A stretch of 64,000 nt of DNA from Mycobacterium gallinarum (GCF_010726765.1 NZ_AP022601.1:1054001-1118000), one strand, 5' to 3'; positions 55,742 to 64,000 are shown, counted from the first letter of the stretch. Numbers and translations are program-made. Notes: generated by a model not told the origin, from the letters alone.

Positions 55742-55803
55742 CGCCGAGACTGCGGACAGATCGCGATTTCGGCCCAGATGGCGATCTGCTTGCAGTCTCG
55801 GCG
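55742..55803. repeat. Small palindromic repeat (long hairpin)
   Basis: Outer arms CGCCGAGACTGC (55742-55753) and GCAGTCTCGGCG (55792-55803) pair perfectly; after a 3x3 internal loop, CAGATCGC (55757-55764) pairs with GCGATCTG (55781-55788), leaving a 16-base loop. A decayed copy lies at 24285-24333. It sits 20 bases after the rarA stop and could terminate that gene, but the second copy suggests a dispersed repeat. Confidence 0.75.
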
Positions 55804-55818
55804 AAAGATCGCCACCCC

Positions 55819-55847
55819 TTGACACGCACCACACACCGTCCTACGTT
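55819..55847 (+). promoter_or_regulatory. Promoter of the ArsR/AHSA1 operon
   Basis: TTGACA at 55819-55824, a 17-base spacer and TACGTT at 55842-55847 form a near-ideal primary-sigma promoter. Transcription should start near 55854, inside the dyad listed next. Confidence 0.65.
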
Positions 55848-55849
55848 GG

Positions 55850-55887
55850 TATTCAACCGAAGCATTGATCAAACACAAGGTTGATAA
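55850..55887. promoter_or_regulatory. Probable ArsR operator (two concentric dyads)
   Basis: The outer arms TATTCAACC and GGTTGATAA are symmetric (with mismatches) about 55868.5, which is also the centre of the perfect inner palindrome TTGATCAA at 55865-55872. The site covers the predicted transcription start. Confidence 0.65.
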
Positions 55888-56249
55888 TGGAGAGTGATGG
55901 CGATGCGGATGCGCAGCTCGATCGCGCCTTCCTGGCGCTGGCCGACCCGATTCGACGTGCGATCGTCGCGCGACTGTCCAGGGGGCCGGCCACGGTCAAC
56001 GAACTGGCCGCACCGTTCGACATCACCAAACAGGCGGTGTCCAAGCACATTCAGGTGCTCGAGCATGCGGGTCTCGTCACGCGGACCCGCGACGCACAGC
56101 GACGGCCGGTTCACCTCGACGCCGCCGCGCTGGAGCGGCTGACCGCATGGATCGACCGATATCGGCTCGACGCCGAGCGCAGTTACCGCCGGCTGGACGC
56201 CCTGCTGGCAGGCATGCCCGACACCCAGGAGAAAGGACGCACCACATGA
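55887..56249 (+). CDS. ArsR-family transcriptional regulator
   Basis: A 120-residue winged-helix protein: LADPIRRAIVARLSRGPATV, ELAAPFDITKQAVSKHIQVL (recognition helix) and a wing TRTRDAQRRPVHLD. It lacks the Cys metal-binding motif of metal sensors and belongs to the type linked to AHSA1/SRPBCC genes. The ATG at 55887 follows AAGG; a TTG at 55881 is less likely. It overlaps the AHSA1 gene by 4 bases and probably represses its own operon through the dyad at its start. Confidence 0.92.
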   Translation: MESDGDADAQLDRAFLALADPIRRAIVARLSRGPATVNELAAPFDITKQAVSKHIQVLEHAGLVTRTRDAQRRPVHLDAAALERLTAWIDRYRLDAERSYRRLDALLAGMPDTQEKGRTT

Positions 56250-56719
56250 CGAACGCATTGGACCTCAACGCCCCGGTCGACACCCTGGCCATGGAGTTCA
56301 CCCGCGAGTTCGACGCTCCGGTCGAAGCGCTGTTCCGGGCGCATGCCGAGCCCGAGCTGATGAAGCAGTGGCTCGGCCCGCATGGTCTGGAGATGGAGAT
56401 CACCGAGTGGGACTTCAAAAGCCATGGCGGGTACCGCTATACGCACTCAAACGACGAAGGGACGTTCGGCTTCAACGGCACGTTCCACACCGTGCGAGAC
56501 AACGAGTTCATCCTGCAGACCTTCGAATTCGAAGGTGCGCCGGACATGGTGAACATCGAGTACATGTGGTTCGAGGACCTCGGCAACGGCCGTTCCCGGC
56601 TGCGGGGCCGGTCGATCTGCCCCAACACCGAGGCGCGAGACGCACTGCTTTCTTCCGGCATGGAAGGCGGAATGACCGAGGGCTACGAGAAGCTCGACGC
56701 CTTACTCAAGAGCCTCTGA
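56246..56719 (+). CDS. AHSA1/SRPBCC-family protein
   Basis: A 157-residue helix-grip protein: FTREFDAPVEALFRAHAEPELMKQWLGP (pieces FTREFDAPVEALFRAH and ELMKQWLGP) is the family start, with FVLQTFEFEG-type strands and the C-terminal helix GMTEGYEKLDALL. The family is related to the Hsp90 activator Aha1 and binds small hydrophobic ligands. Pairing with an ArsR regulator is very common and suggests response to a small molecule. The ligand is unknown. Confidence 0.9.
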   Translation: MTNALDLNAPVDTLAMEFTREFDAPVEALFRAHAEPELMKQWLGPHGLEMEITEWDFKSHGGYRYTHSNDEGTFGFNGTFHTVRDNEFILQTFEFEGAPDMVNIEYMWFEDLGNGRSRLRGRSICPNTEARDALLSSGMEGGMTEGYEKLDALLKSL

Positions 56720-56731
56720 CCTCGAGAAGGA

Positions 56732-56765
56732 GCGATCCCGGCTGCAGGGGTCCAGCCGGGATCGC
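56732..56765. terminator. Perfect hairpin terminator between convergent genes
   Basis: GCGATCCCGGCTG at 56732-56744 pairs exactly with CAGCCGGGATCGC at 56753-56765 around an 8-base loop. It lies 12 bases after the AHSA1 stop and just before the stop of the convergent GlsB-like gene. Confidence 0.85.
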
Positions 56766-56782
56766 TATTCGGGTGGTACGCG

Positions 56783-57091
56783 TCAGCGCATCAAGCCCGA
56801 GCGCCGGCGGCCCGTCATGCCGGTGCGACCACGTCCCATGAGCGCCGACACGAGCGCCACTCCGATCACGGCCACGACGAGCTGAACGAGCAGCTCCCCC
56901 CAGTCGACGCCGGGCGTTGTGGTGGAAATGCCGAGCGCCTGGGCAAGCCAAGTACCGATCAACGCGGCGACGATGCCGACCAGGATCGTTACGAGCATCC
57001 CAATGGGCTGCTTACCCGGTAGCAGCAGCCTGGCCAGTACGCCAATCACGATGCCGATGAGTATTGCGGTGATGATGCCGGTGATGGTCAC
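56783..57091 (-). CDS. GlsB/YeaQ/YmgE-family small membrane protein
   Basis: A 102-residue protein with three membrane helices and the family pattern IGIVIGVLARLLLPGKQPIG, then LVGIVAALIGTWLA. Members are stress-associated membrane proteins of unclear role (the old name is transglycosylase-associated). It ends in an Arg-rich tail. The start is the GTG at 57091 behind GGAGG; an ATG at 57184 in frame would add 31 residues without a good ribosome site. Confidence 0.85.
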   Translation of the reverse strand: MTITGIITAILIGIVIGVLARLLLPGKQPIGMLVTILVGIVAALIGTWLAQALGISTTTPGVDWGELLVQLVVAVIGVALVSALMGRGRTGMTGRRRSGLMR

Positions 57092-57200
57092 GATGCCTCC
57101 GATGACTAGTGGCAGGGCCGTTCGTAGATCACCCTGGTCAAGCAGCGATACCCCTGCCTCCGGCGAAATAAACGCTCGCGTCAATCCCGCCGATTGCTCG

Positions 57201-57206
57201 TAGGCT
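57201..57206 (+). promoter_or_regulatory. Candidate -10 element for the YjbQ-family gene
   Basis: TAGGCT lies 7 bases before the GTG at 57214, with no Shine-Dalgarno sequence. This fits a leaderless mRNA. Confidence 0.45.
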
Positions 57207-57213
57207 CGACGAC

Positions 57214-57615
57214 GTGGACACGGATGTACTCGATATCGACACCGCCAGGCGCCGCATCGTCGACCTCACCGATGAGGTGCGCGCGTTCTGCAGTGCGCAC
57301 CAAGACGGCTTGTGCAATGTCTTTGTCCCGCACGCGACGGCCGGTGTCGCGATCATCGAGACCGGTGCCGGGTCCGATGACGACCTGCTGGACACGCTGG
57401 AACGCCTGCTGCCTCGCGATGACCGCTATCGCCATGCCCACGGCGCCCCGGGGCACGGCGCCGACCATGTGCTGCCCGCGCTGGTCTCGCCATCGGTGAC
57501 GGTGCCCGTGCAGGGCGGAAAGCCGCTGCTCGGCACGTGGCAGAGCGTCGTGCTGGTGGATCTGAACAGCGACAATCCGCAGCGCAAGGTTCGGTTGAGC
57601 TTTATCGGCGCCTAA
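57214..57615 (+). CDS. YjbQ-family protein (UPF0047)
   Basis: A 133-residue protein matching Rv2556c. The family pattern is clear: FVPHATAGVAIIETGAGSDD, HGAPGHGADHVLPALVSPSV, GTWQSVVLVDLN. YjbQ proteins have weak thiamine-phosphate synthase activity and a conserved His-rich site; the real role is not settled. It lies just before alaS, as in M. tuberculosis, but a strong hairpin separates the two. Confidence 0.92.
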   Translation: MDTDVLDIDTARRRIVDLTDEVRAFCSAHQDGLCNVFVPHATAGVAIIETGAGSDDDLLDTLERLLPRDDRYRHAHGAPGHGADHVLPALVSPSVTVPVQGGKPLLGTWQSVVLVDLNSDNPQRKVRLSFIGA

Positions 57616-57639
57616 CCGGCACCTGACGCGGTGCCGGTT
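57614..57639 (+). terminator. Hairpin terminator after the YjbQ-family gene
   Basis: AACCGGCACC and GGTGCCGGTT pair over 10 bases around a 6-base loop. The stem begins inside the stop codon and a short T-rich stretch follows. Confidence 0.75.
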
Positions 57640-57754
57640 CGTTGGCCTTTCAGGCGCCACAACTGCGACCGGTACTGTGGTGCGGTCGAATAGTCGCAGG
57701 TAATTGCGGAAGCCACCCATAGGGCCACCCGATAGAACAAGGAACAGAAAGAAC

Positions 57755-60454
57755 GTGCAGACACACGAGATCAGGAAGCGCTTCCTTGATCACTTCGTGA
57801 AGGCGGGCCATACCGAGGTCCCCAGCGCCTCGGTGATCCTCGACGACCCCAACCTGCTGTTCGTCAACGCCGGCATGGTGCAGTTCGTGCCCTACTTCCT
57901 CGGGCAGCGCCGACCGCCCTGGGATCGCGCGGTGAGTGTTCAGAAGTGCATCCGCACCCCGGACATCGACGAGGTCGGCATCACCACCCGTCACAACACC
58001 TTCTTCCAGATGGCGGGCAATTTCAGCTTCGGCGACTACTTCAAGAAGGGCGCCATCGAGTTCGCATGGAGCCTGCTGACGAACCCCGTCGAGCAGGGCG
58101 GGTACGGCATGGACCCCGAAAGAATCTGGGCGACCGTGTATCTCGATGACGACGAAGCGATCCGGCTGTGGCAGGAAGTCGCCGGACTGCCCCTGGAGCG
58201 CATCCAGCGCCGCGGCATGGCCGACAACTACTGGTCGATGGGTATCCCCGGACCGTGCGGGCCCTCATCGGAGATCTACTACGACCGCGGGCCGGAGTAC
58301 GGCATCGAGGGTGGACCCGAGGCCAACGAGGACCGCTACATCGAGATCTGGAATCTCGTGTTCATGCAGAACGAACGCGGCGAGGGCACATCGAAGGAGA
58401 ACTTCGAGATCCTCGGCCCGCTGCCGCGCAAGAACATTGACACCGGCATGGGCGTCGAGCGGGTCGCGTGCCTGCTGCAGGATGTCGACAACGTCTACGA
58501 GACTGATCTGCTGCGTCCGGTGATCGACCTGGTCGCCGCCGTCGCCCCACGGGGGTACGGCCAAGGCAACCACGGAGACGACGTCCGGTACCGCATCATC
58601 GCCGACCACAGTCGTACCGCCGCGATCATCATCGGCGACGGCGTCAGTCCCGGAAACGAGGGCCGCGGCTACGTCCTGCGCCGGTTGCTGCGCAGGATCA
58701 TCCGCGCGGCGAAGCTGCTGGGCGTCGAGCAACCGATCGTCGCCGAGTTGATGACCACGGTTCGCGACGCGATGGGCCCGTCGTATCCGGAACTGGTCAC
58801 CGACTTCGATCGCATCCAGCGCATCGCCGTCGCAGAGGAGACCGCCTTCAACCGGACGCTGGCGTCAGGGTCCCGGCTGTTCGACGAGGCGGCCGCCACG
58901 ACCAAGCGCTCGGGCAAGTCGACCATCTCCGGAACCGATGCATTCACCCTGCACGACACGTACGGCTTCCCGCTGGAACTGACGCTGGAGATGGCCGCCG
59001 AAGCCGACCTGAGCGTCGACGAAGAGGGCTTCCGCGGGTTGATGGCCGAGCAGCGCCGGCGCGCCAAGGCAGACGCGGCGGCACGCAAGCAGGCGCACTC
59101 CGATCTGTCGGCATACCGCGAACTCGTCGACACTGCCCCCACCGAGTTCACCGGTTTCGACGAGTTGACCACCGAGGCAAGGATTCTCGGCATCTTCGTC
59201 GACGGCAAGCGGGTACCCGTCATCGGGCACGGGACGCACGACGCCGACCGCGTGGAACTCGTTCTCGATCGCAGCCCCTTCTACGCGGAGTCCGGCGGGC
59301 AGATCGCCGACGAGGGCACGATCACCGGCGCGGGTGCGTCCGCAGCGGCCAAGGCCGCGGTGACCGACGTCCAGAAGATCGCCAAAACCCTGTGGGCACA
59401 CCGAATCAACGTCGAGTCCGGCGAGTTCGTGGAGGGCGACACTGTGGTGGCCGCCGTCGACCCGAGGTGGCGCCATGGCGCGACCCAGGGGCATTCCGGA
59501 ACCCACATGGTGCACGCGGCCCTTCGGCAGGTGCTGGGGCCCAACGCCGTTCAGGCAGGATCGCTGAACCGCCCCGGCTATCTGCGGTTCGACTTCAACT
59601 GGCAGGGCGCGCTGTCCGAGGACCAGCGGACCCAGATCGAAGAAGTCACCAACGAGGCGGTTGAAGCCAACTTCGAAGTGCACAGTTTCACCACCGATCT
59701 GGAGAAGGCCAAGTCGATGGGCGCGATGGCCCTGTTCGGCGAGGCCTACCCCGATGAGGTCCGAGTCGTCGAGATCGGCGGCCCCTTCTCGCTCGAACTC
59801 TGCGGCGGCACCCACGTCAACAGTTCGGCACAGATCGGGCCCGTCACGATCCTCGGCGAATCCTCGGTCGGCTCAGGCGTGCGTCGCGTCGAGGCGTACG
59901 TCGGGTTGGACTCGTTCCGCCACCTGGCCAAGGAACGCGCCCTGATGGCGGGGCTGGCGTCATCACTGAAGGTGCCGTCGGACGAGGTACCGGCCCGGGT
60001 GGCCAACCTCGTCGAACGGCTACGGGCCGCCGAGAAGGAACTCGACCGGATGCGCCTGGCGAACGCGCGCGCCGCGGCCGCGAATGCCGCCGCAGGTGCC
60101 GAACGGGTCGGTAAGGTCCACCTCGTGGCACAGCGGATGGCCGGCGGAATGTCGGCGGCGGATCTGCGCACGCTCGTCGGCGACATCAAGGGCAAACTGG
60201 GCGGTGACCCCGCGGTTGTCGCGTTGATCGCCGAAGGCCCAAACGGTGGGGATGACTCCGTGCCGTACGTGGTGGCGGTCAATCCGGCGGCGCAGGATCT
60301 GGGACTGAGCGCCAACGATCTGGTGAAGCAGTTGGGCGCGCCGGTGAACGGTCGCGGGGGTGGCAAGGCCGATCTGGCACAGGGCTCCGGTAAAGGTGCG
60401 GCGGGGATCGAGGCGGCGTTGGCCGCGTTGCGTGCCGAACTGGACCGGAGCTGA
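57755..60454 (+). CDS. alaS: Alanyl-tRNA synthetase
   Basis: An 899-residue class II synthetase. The catalytic part has [36 protein letters not shown] and [15 protein letters not shown]. The editing domain has [13 protein letters not shown] and CGGTHVN as zinc ligands, and a C-terminal oligomerisation part of about 180 residues includes a coiled coil ([20 protein letters not shown]). The start is the GTG at 57755. The leader from about 57640 shows no recognisable T-box. It heads the alaS-ruvX-mltG-aroE cluster. Confidence 0.97.
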   Translation: MQTHEIRKRFLDHFVKAGHTEVPSASVILDDPNLLFVNAGMVQFVPYFLGQRRPPWDRAVSVQKCIRTPDIDEVGITTRHNTFFQMAGNFSFGDYFKKGAIEFAWSLLTNPVEQGGYGMDPERIWATVYLDDDEAIRLWQEVAGLPLERIQRRGMADNYWSMGIPGPCGPSSEIYYDRGPEYGIEGGPEANEDRYIEIWNLVFMQNERGEGTSKENFEILGPLPRKNIDTGMGVERVACLLQDVDNVYETDLLRPVIDLVAAVAPRGYGQGNHGDDVRYRIIADHSRTAAIIIGDGVSPGNEGRGYVLRRLLRRIIRAAKLLGVEQPIVAELMTTVRDAMGPSYPELVTDFDRIQRIAVAEETAFNRTLASGSRLFDEAAATTKRSGKSTISGTDAFTLHDTYGFPLELTLEMAAEADLSVDEEGFRGLMAEQRRRAKADAAARKQAHSDLSAYRELVDTAPTEFTGFDELTTEARILGIFVDGKRVPVIGHGTHDADRVELVLDRSPFYAESGGQIADEGTITGAGASAAAKAAVTDVQKIAKTLWAHRINVESGEFVEGDTVVAAVDPRWRHGATQGHSGTHMVHAALRQVLGPNAVQAGSLNRPGYLRFDFNWQGALSEDQRTQIEEVTNEAVEANFEVHSFTTDLEKAKSMGAMALFGEAYPDEVRVVEIGGPFSLELCGGTHVNSSAQIGPVTILGESSVGSGVRRVEAYVGLDSFRHLAKERALMAGLASSLKVPSDEVPARVANLVERLRAAEKELDRMRLANARAAAANAAAGAERVGKVHLVAQRMAGGMSAADLRTLVGDIKGKLGGDPAVVALIAEGPNGGDDSVPYVVAVNPAAQDLGLSANDLVKQLGAPVNGRGGGKADLAQGSGKGAAGIEAALAALRAELDRS

Positions 60455-60458
60455 CCGC

Positions 60459-60998
60459 GTGGCGAGCGCAGAGGACCGTCAACCCGACCGGCCAGGCCCC
60501 ACGCTGCAGCCGCCCGACCCAGGACCGGGCCGACGGTTGGGCATCGACGCGGGCAGCGTCCGTATAGGGGTGGCGGTCAGCGATCCGGACGGGGTTCTCG
60601 CGACACCGGTCGAGACCGTGCTGCGGGACCGCCGCAAGGGCAGCGAGAAGCATGTGCGACGGCTGGCGACGTTGGTTGACGACTTCCACGCGGTCGAAGC
60701 GGTGGTCGGGTTGCCGCGCACCCTCGCCGACCGGTCGGGTTCGGCCGCCCAAGATGCGATCGGTCTCGCTGATCAACTGGCGGCACGCATCGCGCCGGTG
60801 CCGGTGCGACTGGCCGACGAGCGGCTGACCACCGTTGCGGCGCAGCGGTCGTTGCGGGAGGCCGGGGTGCGGGCCAAGGGACAGCGAAAGATGATCGACC
60901 AGGCCGCCGCGGTCGGCATTCTGCAGAATTGGCTGGATCAGCGGCGCGCGGCGTTGACGGCACATGGTGACTTCAGGGACGAGGTCGGGGATGTCTGA
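60459..60998 (+). CDS. ruvX: RuvX/YqgF-type Holliday junction resolvase-like protein
   Basis: A 179-residue RNase H-fold protein, counterpart of Rv2554c. Key motifs are [17 protein letters not shown] (catalytic Asp), [26 protein letters not shown] (second acidic site) and [15 protein letters not shown] (third). YqgF proteins act in 16S rRNA processing in several bacteria and as resolvases in mycobacteria in vitro (from memory). The N-terminus has about 25 extra Pro-rich residues. The GTG lies 4 bases after alaS, and its end overlaps mltG by 8. Confidence 0.92.
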   Translation: MASAEDRQPDRPGPTLQPPDPGPGRRLGIDAGSVRIGVAVSDPDGVLATPVETVLRDRRKGSEKHVRRLATLVDDFHAVEAVVGLPRTLADRSGSAAQDAIGLADQLAARIAPVPVRLADERLTTVAAQRSLREAGVRAKGQRKMIDQAAAVGILQNWLDQRRAALTAHGDFRDEVGDV

Positions 60999-62262
60999 CG
61001 ATTGGGGCCGCGAACGCGTCGAGCCCAGCTGGCACCGGGAACGGGTGGAGCCGATGGCGGTTGGCCCCCCACGGCGCAAAAGGACACGCGCGGACCGGTT
61101 GCGGGAAGCACGCGGGCGGCGCAAGCGCCGCATGGCGGGCGGTCTGGCGCTCGGCATCCTGGTCGTCGTCGTCATCGGTGTGGTCTTTCTGGGCTCTAAG
61201 CTGTGGCACAACGTGTTCGGCACGAGCAGCGATTTCACCGGCGACGGCGTCAACGATGTGGTGATCCAGGTCCACGACGGGGACTCCACGACCGCGATCG
61301 GTAACACCCTCCAGGATGAGAAAGTGGTGGCGAACTCCGCCACCTTCGTCGAGGCGGCCCAGGGAAATGCCGCCATCTCGTCGATCCAGCCCGGCTTTTA
61401 CAAGGTGCGCACCGAGATCCCGGCCGCCAACGCCGTTGAGCGGCTTGCAGATCCGGCGAACAGGGTTGGCAAGCTGGTGATCCCGGAAGGGCGCCAGCTC
61501 GACGACGTTCAGGACGTCAAGACCAACGCCGTCACCGACGGCATCCTCAGCCTGATCTCCAAGGCGACGTGTGTCGACCTCGACGGTCAACGCAACTGTG
61601 TCGCCGTGGACGCGCTCAAGCAGATGGCCGGCACGGCGGAACCGTCGGCGCTTTCGGTGCCGGAATGGGCCGTCGGCCCGGTGAACGCGATGGGCACCGA
61701 CCACCGCCGCCTGGAAGGATTGATCGCGCCCGGCTCGTGGAACATCGATCCGTCCGCGCAGCCGCAGGAGATCCTGTCGACGTTGATCAGCACGAGCGCA
61801 GCGCAGTACGAGGCGGGCGGCATCCTCGACACCGCGAAAGCGATGAACATGTCGCCGTATCAGATCCTGACCGTCGGCTCGCTGGTGCAACGCGAAGCCA
61901 CCCCGGAGGACTTCGCGAAGGTTGCCCGGGTCATCTACAACCGGTTGGCCCAGAACCGCACGCTGGAGTTCGACTCCACGGTGAACTATCCGCTCGACAG
62001 GATCGAAGTGGCGACCACCGACGGCGACCGCGGGCAGCTCACGCCGTGGAACACCTACGTGCGGCCGGGTCTTCCTGCGACGCCCATCTGTTCGCCCGGC
62101 CAGCCTGCGCTCGCGGCGGCGGAGAACCCGGAGCCGGGAGACTGGCTGTACTTCGTGACCATCGACCTGCAGGGCACCACCCTGTTCACTCGGGACTATC
62201 AGCAGCACCTGGCGAACATCGAACTCGCGATGCGCAATGGTGTCCTCGACTCCAATCGGTGA
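60991..62262 (+). CDS. mltG: Endolytic murein transglycosylase MltG
   Basis: A 423-residue YceG-family protein, counterpart of Rv2553c. A basic cytoplasmic head ([17 protein letters not shown]) precedes one membrane helix (about residues 47-68); then a LysM-like segment and the catalytic YceG domain ([34 protein letters not shown] with the catalytic Glu, [11 protein letters not shown]). It cuts nascent peptidoglycan strands outside the membrane and so ends chain growth. It overlaps ruvX by 8 bases. Confidence 0.94.
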   Translation: MSDDWGRERVEPSWHRERVEPMAVGPPRRKRTRADRLREARGRRKRRMAGGLALGILVVVVIGVVFLGSKLWHNVFGTSSDFTGDGVNDVVIQVHDGDSTTAIGNTLQDEKVVANSATFVEAAQGNAAISSIQPGFYKVRTEIPAANAVERLADPANRVGKLVIPEGRQLDDVQDVKTNAVTDGILSLISKATCVDLDGQRNCVAVDALKQMAGTAEPSALSVPEWAVGPVNAMGTDHRRLEGLIAPGSWNIDPSAQPQEILSTLISTSAAQYEAGGILDTAKAMNMSPYQILTVGSLVQREATPEDFAKVARVIYNRLAQNRTLEFDSTVNYPLDRIEVATTDGDRGQLTPWNTYVRPGLPATPICSPGQPALAAAENPEPGDWLYFVTIDLQGTTLFTRDYQQHLANIELAMRNGVLDSNR

Positions 62263-62268
62263 CCGCAC

Positions 62269-63078
62269 ATGAGGTCGGCTGGCGGCGGTCCTCGTAAGGC
62301 CGCGGTGCTCGGGTCACCCATTGCGCATTCCCGCTCGCCGCAGCTGCACCTCGCCGCTTATCGAGCGTTGGGTCTGCACGATTGGACGTACGAGCGGATC
62401 GAATGCACCGCCGAGCAATTGCCCTCCCTGGTGGGCGGTTTCGGCCCCGAGTGGGTGGGAGTGTCGGTGACGATGCCGGGCAAGTTCGCCGCCCTCGAAT
62501 TCGCCGACGAACGCACGGCACGCGCCGAGTTGGTCGGCTCGGCCAACACCCTGGTGCGGACACCTACCGGATGGCGCGCCGACAACACCGATATCGACGG
62601 TGTCACCGGCGCATTGGGTGAGGCGTCGGGCAGAGCGATGGTCTTGGGGGCGGGCGGCACCGCCCCGGCGGTGGTGGTCGGCCTGGCCGCACTGGGTGTC
62701 CATCACATCACGGTGGTGGCACGTAATGCGCAACGGGCAGCCCCGTTCGTCGAACTGGCAACGAAATCCGGTGTCAGGGCGCAATGGTGCGCGATCGATG
62801 GCCCGGAGCTGGCGGCACATGTGGCCGGCGTGGACGTCATGGTCAACACCGTGCCCGCAGACGCCGTGGCGCCGTATGTGTCCACGCTGGCGCCTGCGCC
62901 CGTGCTGCTCGACGCGATCTACGATCCGTGGCCCACACCGCTGGCCACTGCGGTCGAAGCTGCGGGCGGGCGCGTGATCAGCGGCTTGCAGATGCTGCTG
63001 AATCAGGCCTTCGCCCAGGTCGAGCAGTTCACCGGTCAGCCTGCGCCCAAAGATGCGATGAGGGCCGTCCTGGACTGA
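62269..63078 (+). CDS. aroE: Shikimate dehydrogenase
   Basis: A 269-residue enzyme of the shikimate pathway, reducing 3-dehydroshikimate with NADPH. GSPIAHSRSPQLH is the substrate motif, VSVTMPGKFAA holds the catalytic Lys, DNTDIDGV the catalytic Asp and GAGGTAPAVV the nucleotide loop. It is downstream of mltG as in M. tuberculosis (Rv2552c). The ATG lies 6 bases after mltG. Confidence 0.96.
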   Translation: MRSAGGGPRKAAVLGSPIAHSRSPQLHLAAYRALGLHDWTYERIECTAEQLPSLVGGFGPEWVGVSVTMPGKFAALEFADERTARAELVGSANTLVRTPTGWRADNTDIDGVTGALGEASGRAMVLGAGGTAPAVVVGLAALGVHHITVVARNAQRAAPFVELATKSGVRAQWCAIDGPELAAHVAGVDVMVNTVPADAVAPYVSTLAPAPVLLDAIYDPWPTPLATAVEAAGGRVISGLQMLLNQAFAQVEQFTGQPAPKDAMRAVLD

Positions 63079-63081
63079 CGC

Positions 63082-63087
63082 TAGCCT
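63082..63087 (+). promoter_or_regulatory. Candidate -10 element for the prepilin peptidase gene
   Basis: TAGCCT lies 7 bases before the ATG at 63095. No Shine-Dalgarno sequence is seen, so a separate leaderless mRNA may start here in addition to read-through from aroE. Confidence 0.45.
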
Positions 63088-63094
63088 CGAATGA

Positions 63095-63526
63095 ATGGGG
63101 GTGGCGGCGGTCGGCGTCTGCGTGCTGACCTGGTTTGCCGGGCTCAGTTGGTTCGACATTCGCGAGCGACGGCTGCCCAATTGGCTGACGGTGCCCGGCG
63201 CCCTCGCGATCCTGATGTGCGCTGCGGCAACGGGGCGTGGGGCACCTGCGCTGGCCGGCGCGGTATCGCTTTTCGCGATCTACCTCGCCATGCATCTGAT
63301 CGCCCCGGCGGCCATGGGTGCCGGCGACGTCAAGCTCGCGATCGGTATCGGGGGACTGACGGGTGCTTTGGGTGTCGATGTGTGGTCGCTCGCCGCAGTC
63401 GCGGCGCCGCTGCTGACGGCTGGTATGGCCGTCATCGTCCGGATCGTGAGCGCGGAACGGGCTGTGCCGCACGGCCCCTCGATGTGTGTGGCCGCGGCCG
63501 CGGCCGCCGCTCTCGTCCTGTTGTGA
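63095..63526 (+). CDS. Short A24-type prepilin peptidase
   Basis: A 143-residue membrane protein with about four helices, Rv2551c-like. The aspartyl residues of type IV prepilin peptidases are visible in FDIRERRLPN and GAGDVKLAIG. The N-terminal methyltransferase part is absent, which is normal for actinobacterial short forms. It would process pilin-like (Flp/Tad) proteins, but no such genes are in the window. Confidence 0.9.
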   Translation: MGVAAVGVCVLTWFAGLSWFDIRERRLPNWLTVPGALAILMCAAATGRGAPALAGAVSLFAIYLAMHLIAPAAMGAGDVKLAIGIGGLTGALGVDVWSLAAVAAPLLTAGMAVIVRIVSAERAVPHGPSMCVAAAAAAALVLL

Positions 63527-63536
63527 TCCGAAACCC

Positions 63537-63578
63537 TTGCATACTCGCGGTATGTTATTGCATACTATGGGTATGCAA
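63537..63578. promoter_or_regulatory. Two abutting 21-bp dyads, probable double operator
   Basis: Site 1 (63537-63557) reads TTGCATAC-TCGCG-GTATGTTA; site 2 (63558-63578) reads TTGCATAC-TATGG-GTATGCAA and is perfect. They are spaced exactly 21 bases apart and end one base before the ATG at 63579. They cover the likely promoter (TTGCAT as -35, CATACT at 63561-63566 as -10). Confidence 0.75.
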
Positions 63579-63959
63579 ATGATGAAGCTCGATCTCAAGG
63601 CGATCTCGGAGAGATATTTCGCCGCTTGGGCGGCCCACGATCCGGAAGCGATCGTGGCCCTGCACACGGCCGACACCCAGTTCTGGATGCACATGGGTGG
63701 TGACCCCGTCGTCGGCCGCGACGCGGTGCGCAGCACCTTCGCCGAAATCTTCGCCCAATTCCCAGATCTCACGTGGGAGACCCACCGGGTGCTGTTCGGC
63801 GACGACCATTGGATCCTCGACTGGGCACTGATATCGGGTGACATCCGATTCGACTGCCTCGACGTCGTGAACGTCTCGCCGGACGGGCTCGTCGCGCGCA
63901 AGGACACCTTCGTCGACGGTGTGCAACTGAACGCCGCCCTCGCGGTGGTGGCCCCGTGA
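63579..63959 (+). CDS. SnoaL-like (NTF2-fold) protein
   Basis: A 126-residue NTF2-fold protein: ISERYFAAWAAHDPEAIVAL, HTADTQFWMHMGG, VGRDAVRSTFAEIFAQFP and VSPDGLVARKDTFVDG. Such proteins are often isomerases, dehydratases or ligand binders. In-frame ATGs at 63552 and 63567 lie inside the operator region; I chose 63579 because the fold starts just after it. It overlaps the next gene by 4 bases and is probably co-expressed with it. Confidence 0.82.
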   Translation: MMKLDLKAISERYFAAWAAHDPEAIVALHTADTQFWMHMGGDPVVGRDAVRSTFAEIFAQFPDLTWETHRVLFGDDHWILDWALISGDIRFDCLDVVNVSPDGLVARKDTFVDGVQLNAALAVVAP

Positions 63960-64000
63960 CCGCCGCGACGCCGATCGATCAGTTGCCGTTGATCGACGCC
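63956..64000 (+). CDS. Start of a following gene (partial)
   Basis: A GTG overlapping the SnoaL-like stop (GTGA) opens a frame that stays open to the window edge (MTAATPIDQLPLIDA). Only 15 codons are visible, so the product cannot be named. By position it could encode the regulator of the double operator or an enzyme of the same operon. Confidence 0.45.
   Translation, partial: MTAATPIDQLPLIDA

Noticed and set aside
57640..57754. T-box or other riboswitch in the alaS leader
   Set aside because: The leader is short, with no T-box core sequence or terminator/antiterminator pair visible.

Overview
The window looks like chromosome from a mycobacterium, probably a fast-growing Mycolicibacterium. 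It has high GC and mycobacterial lipoproteins, a mycofactocin-type SDR and an F420-type nitroreductase. From memory, its backbone genes follow the Mycobacterium tuberculosis order of roughly Rv2585c to Rv2551c: peptide-binding lipoprotein, apt, rel, ppiB, glyoxalase II, hisS, SOS radical-SAM gene, YpfJ-type peptidase, PanE-like reductase, aspS, the transglutaminase/ATP-grasp genes, rarA, YjbQ, alaS, ruvX, mltG, aroE and prepilin peptidase. No mobile element, tRNA, rRNA or CRISPR array was seen. Extra blocks sit between the backbone genes.

Layout. 1-8.5 kb: end of a peptide-binding lipoprotein, apt, rel, a small lipoprotein, two tandem cyclophilins, glyoxalase II and hisS. 8.5-17.7 kb is an accessory block: two related membrane proteins, each on the 5' side of a metallo-beta-lactamase gene or its 3' stub, around an amidohydrolase. 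It continues with two lipoprotein loci (one frameshifted), a SigF-type sigma factor, stress-type membrane proteins and the tail of a lost cation/proton antiporter. 17.7-22.5 kb: complete urea ABC transporter operon urtABCDE. 22.7-24.2 kb: a secreted protein and a radical-SAM gene with a perfect SOS box. 24.3-29.8 kb: two acyl-CoA dehydrogenases and an amidohydrolase, a TetR regulator and a divergent thioesterase-like gene; the same dyad lies in both control regions. 29.8-36.7 kb: an SDR/DinB/MBL operon, zinc peptidase, carboxylesterase, two SRPBCC genes and a PanE-like reductase. 36.8-41.9 kb: aspS, SDR, nitroreductase, thiolase with a divergent HxlR regulator, and a decayed YjbR gene. 41.9-50.9 kb: a DUF389 protein and a tightly packed operon of two transglutaminases, an ATP-grasp/alpha-E protein and a zinc-ribbon metallopeptidase. 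50.9-52.9 kb: an SDR/SnoaL/SDR operon. 52.9-57.6 kb: ASCH protein and DUF3097 (back to back), rarA, an ArsR/AHSA1 pair, a GlsB-like protein and YjbQ. 57.7-64 kb: alaS-ruvX-mltG-aroE-prepilin peptidase, then a SnoaL-like gene behind two abutting 21-bp dyads.

Themes. Many genes overlap their neighbour by 1-8 bases, so operons are clear. Several genes have no Shine-Dalgarno sequence but do have a TANNNT-like -10 hexamer 6-8 bases before the start codon, as expected of leaderless mycobacterial mRNAs. Local regulators can be paired with inverted repeats: TetR with GGTAAY-GAC-RTTACC, HxlR with TATACCCAG-N9-CTGGGTATA, and ArsR with a concentric double dyad. Gene decay is visible at four places: the LpqH-family frameshift, the antiporter tail, the YjbR remnant and the MBL stub. 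The least understood system is the transglutaminase/ATP-grasp operon, which looks like a peptide-forming or peptide-modifying pathway of unknown product.
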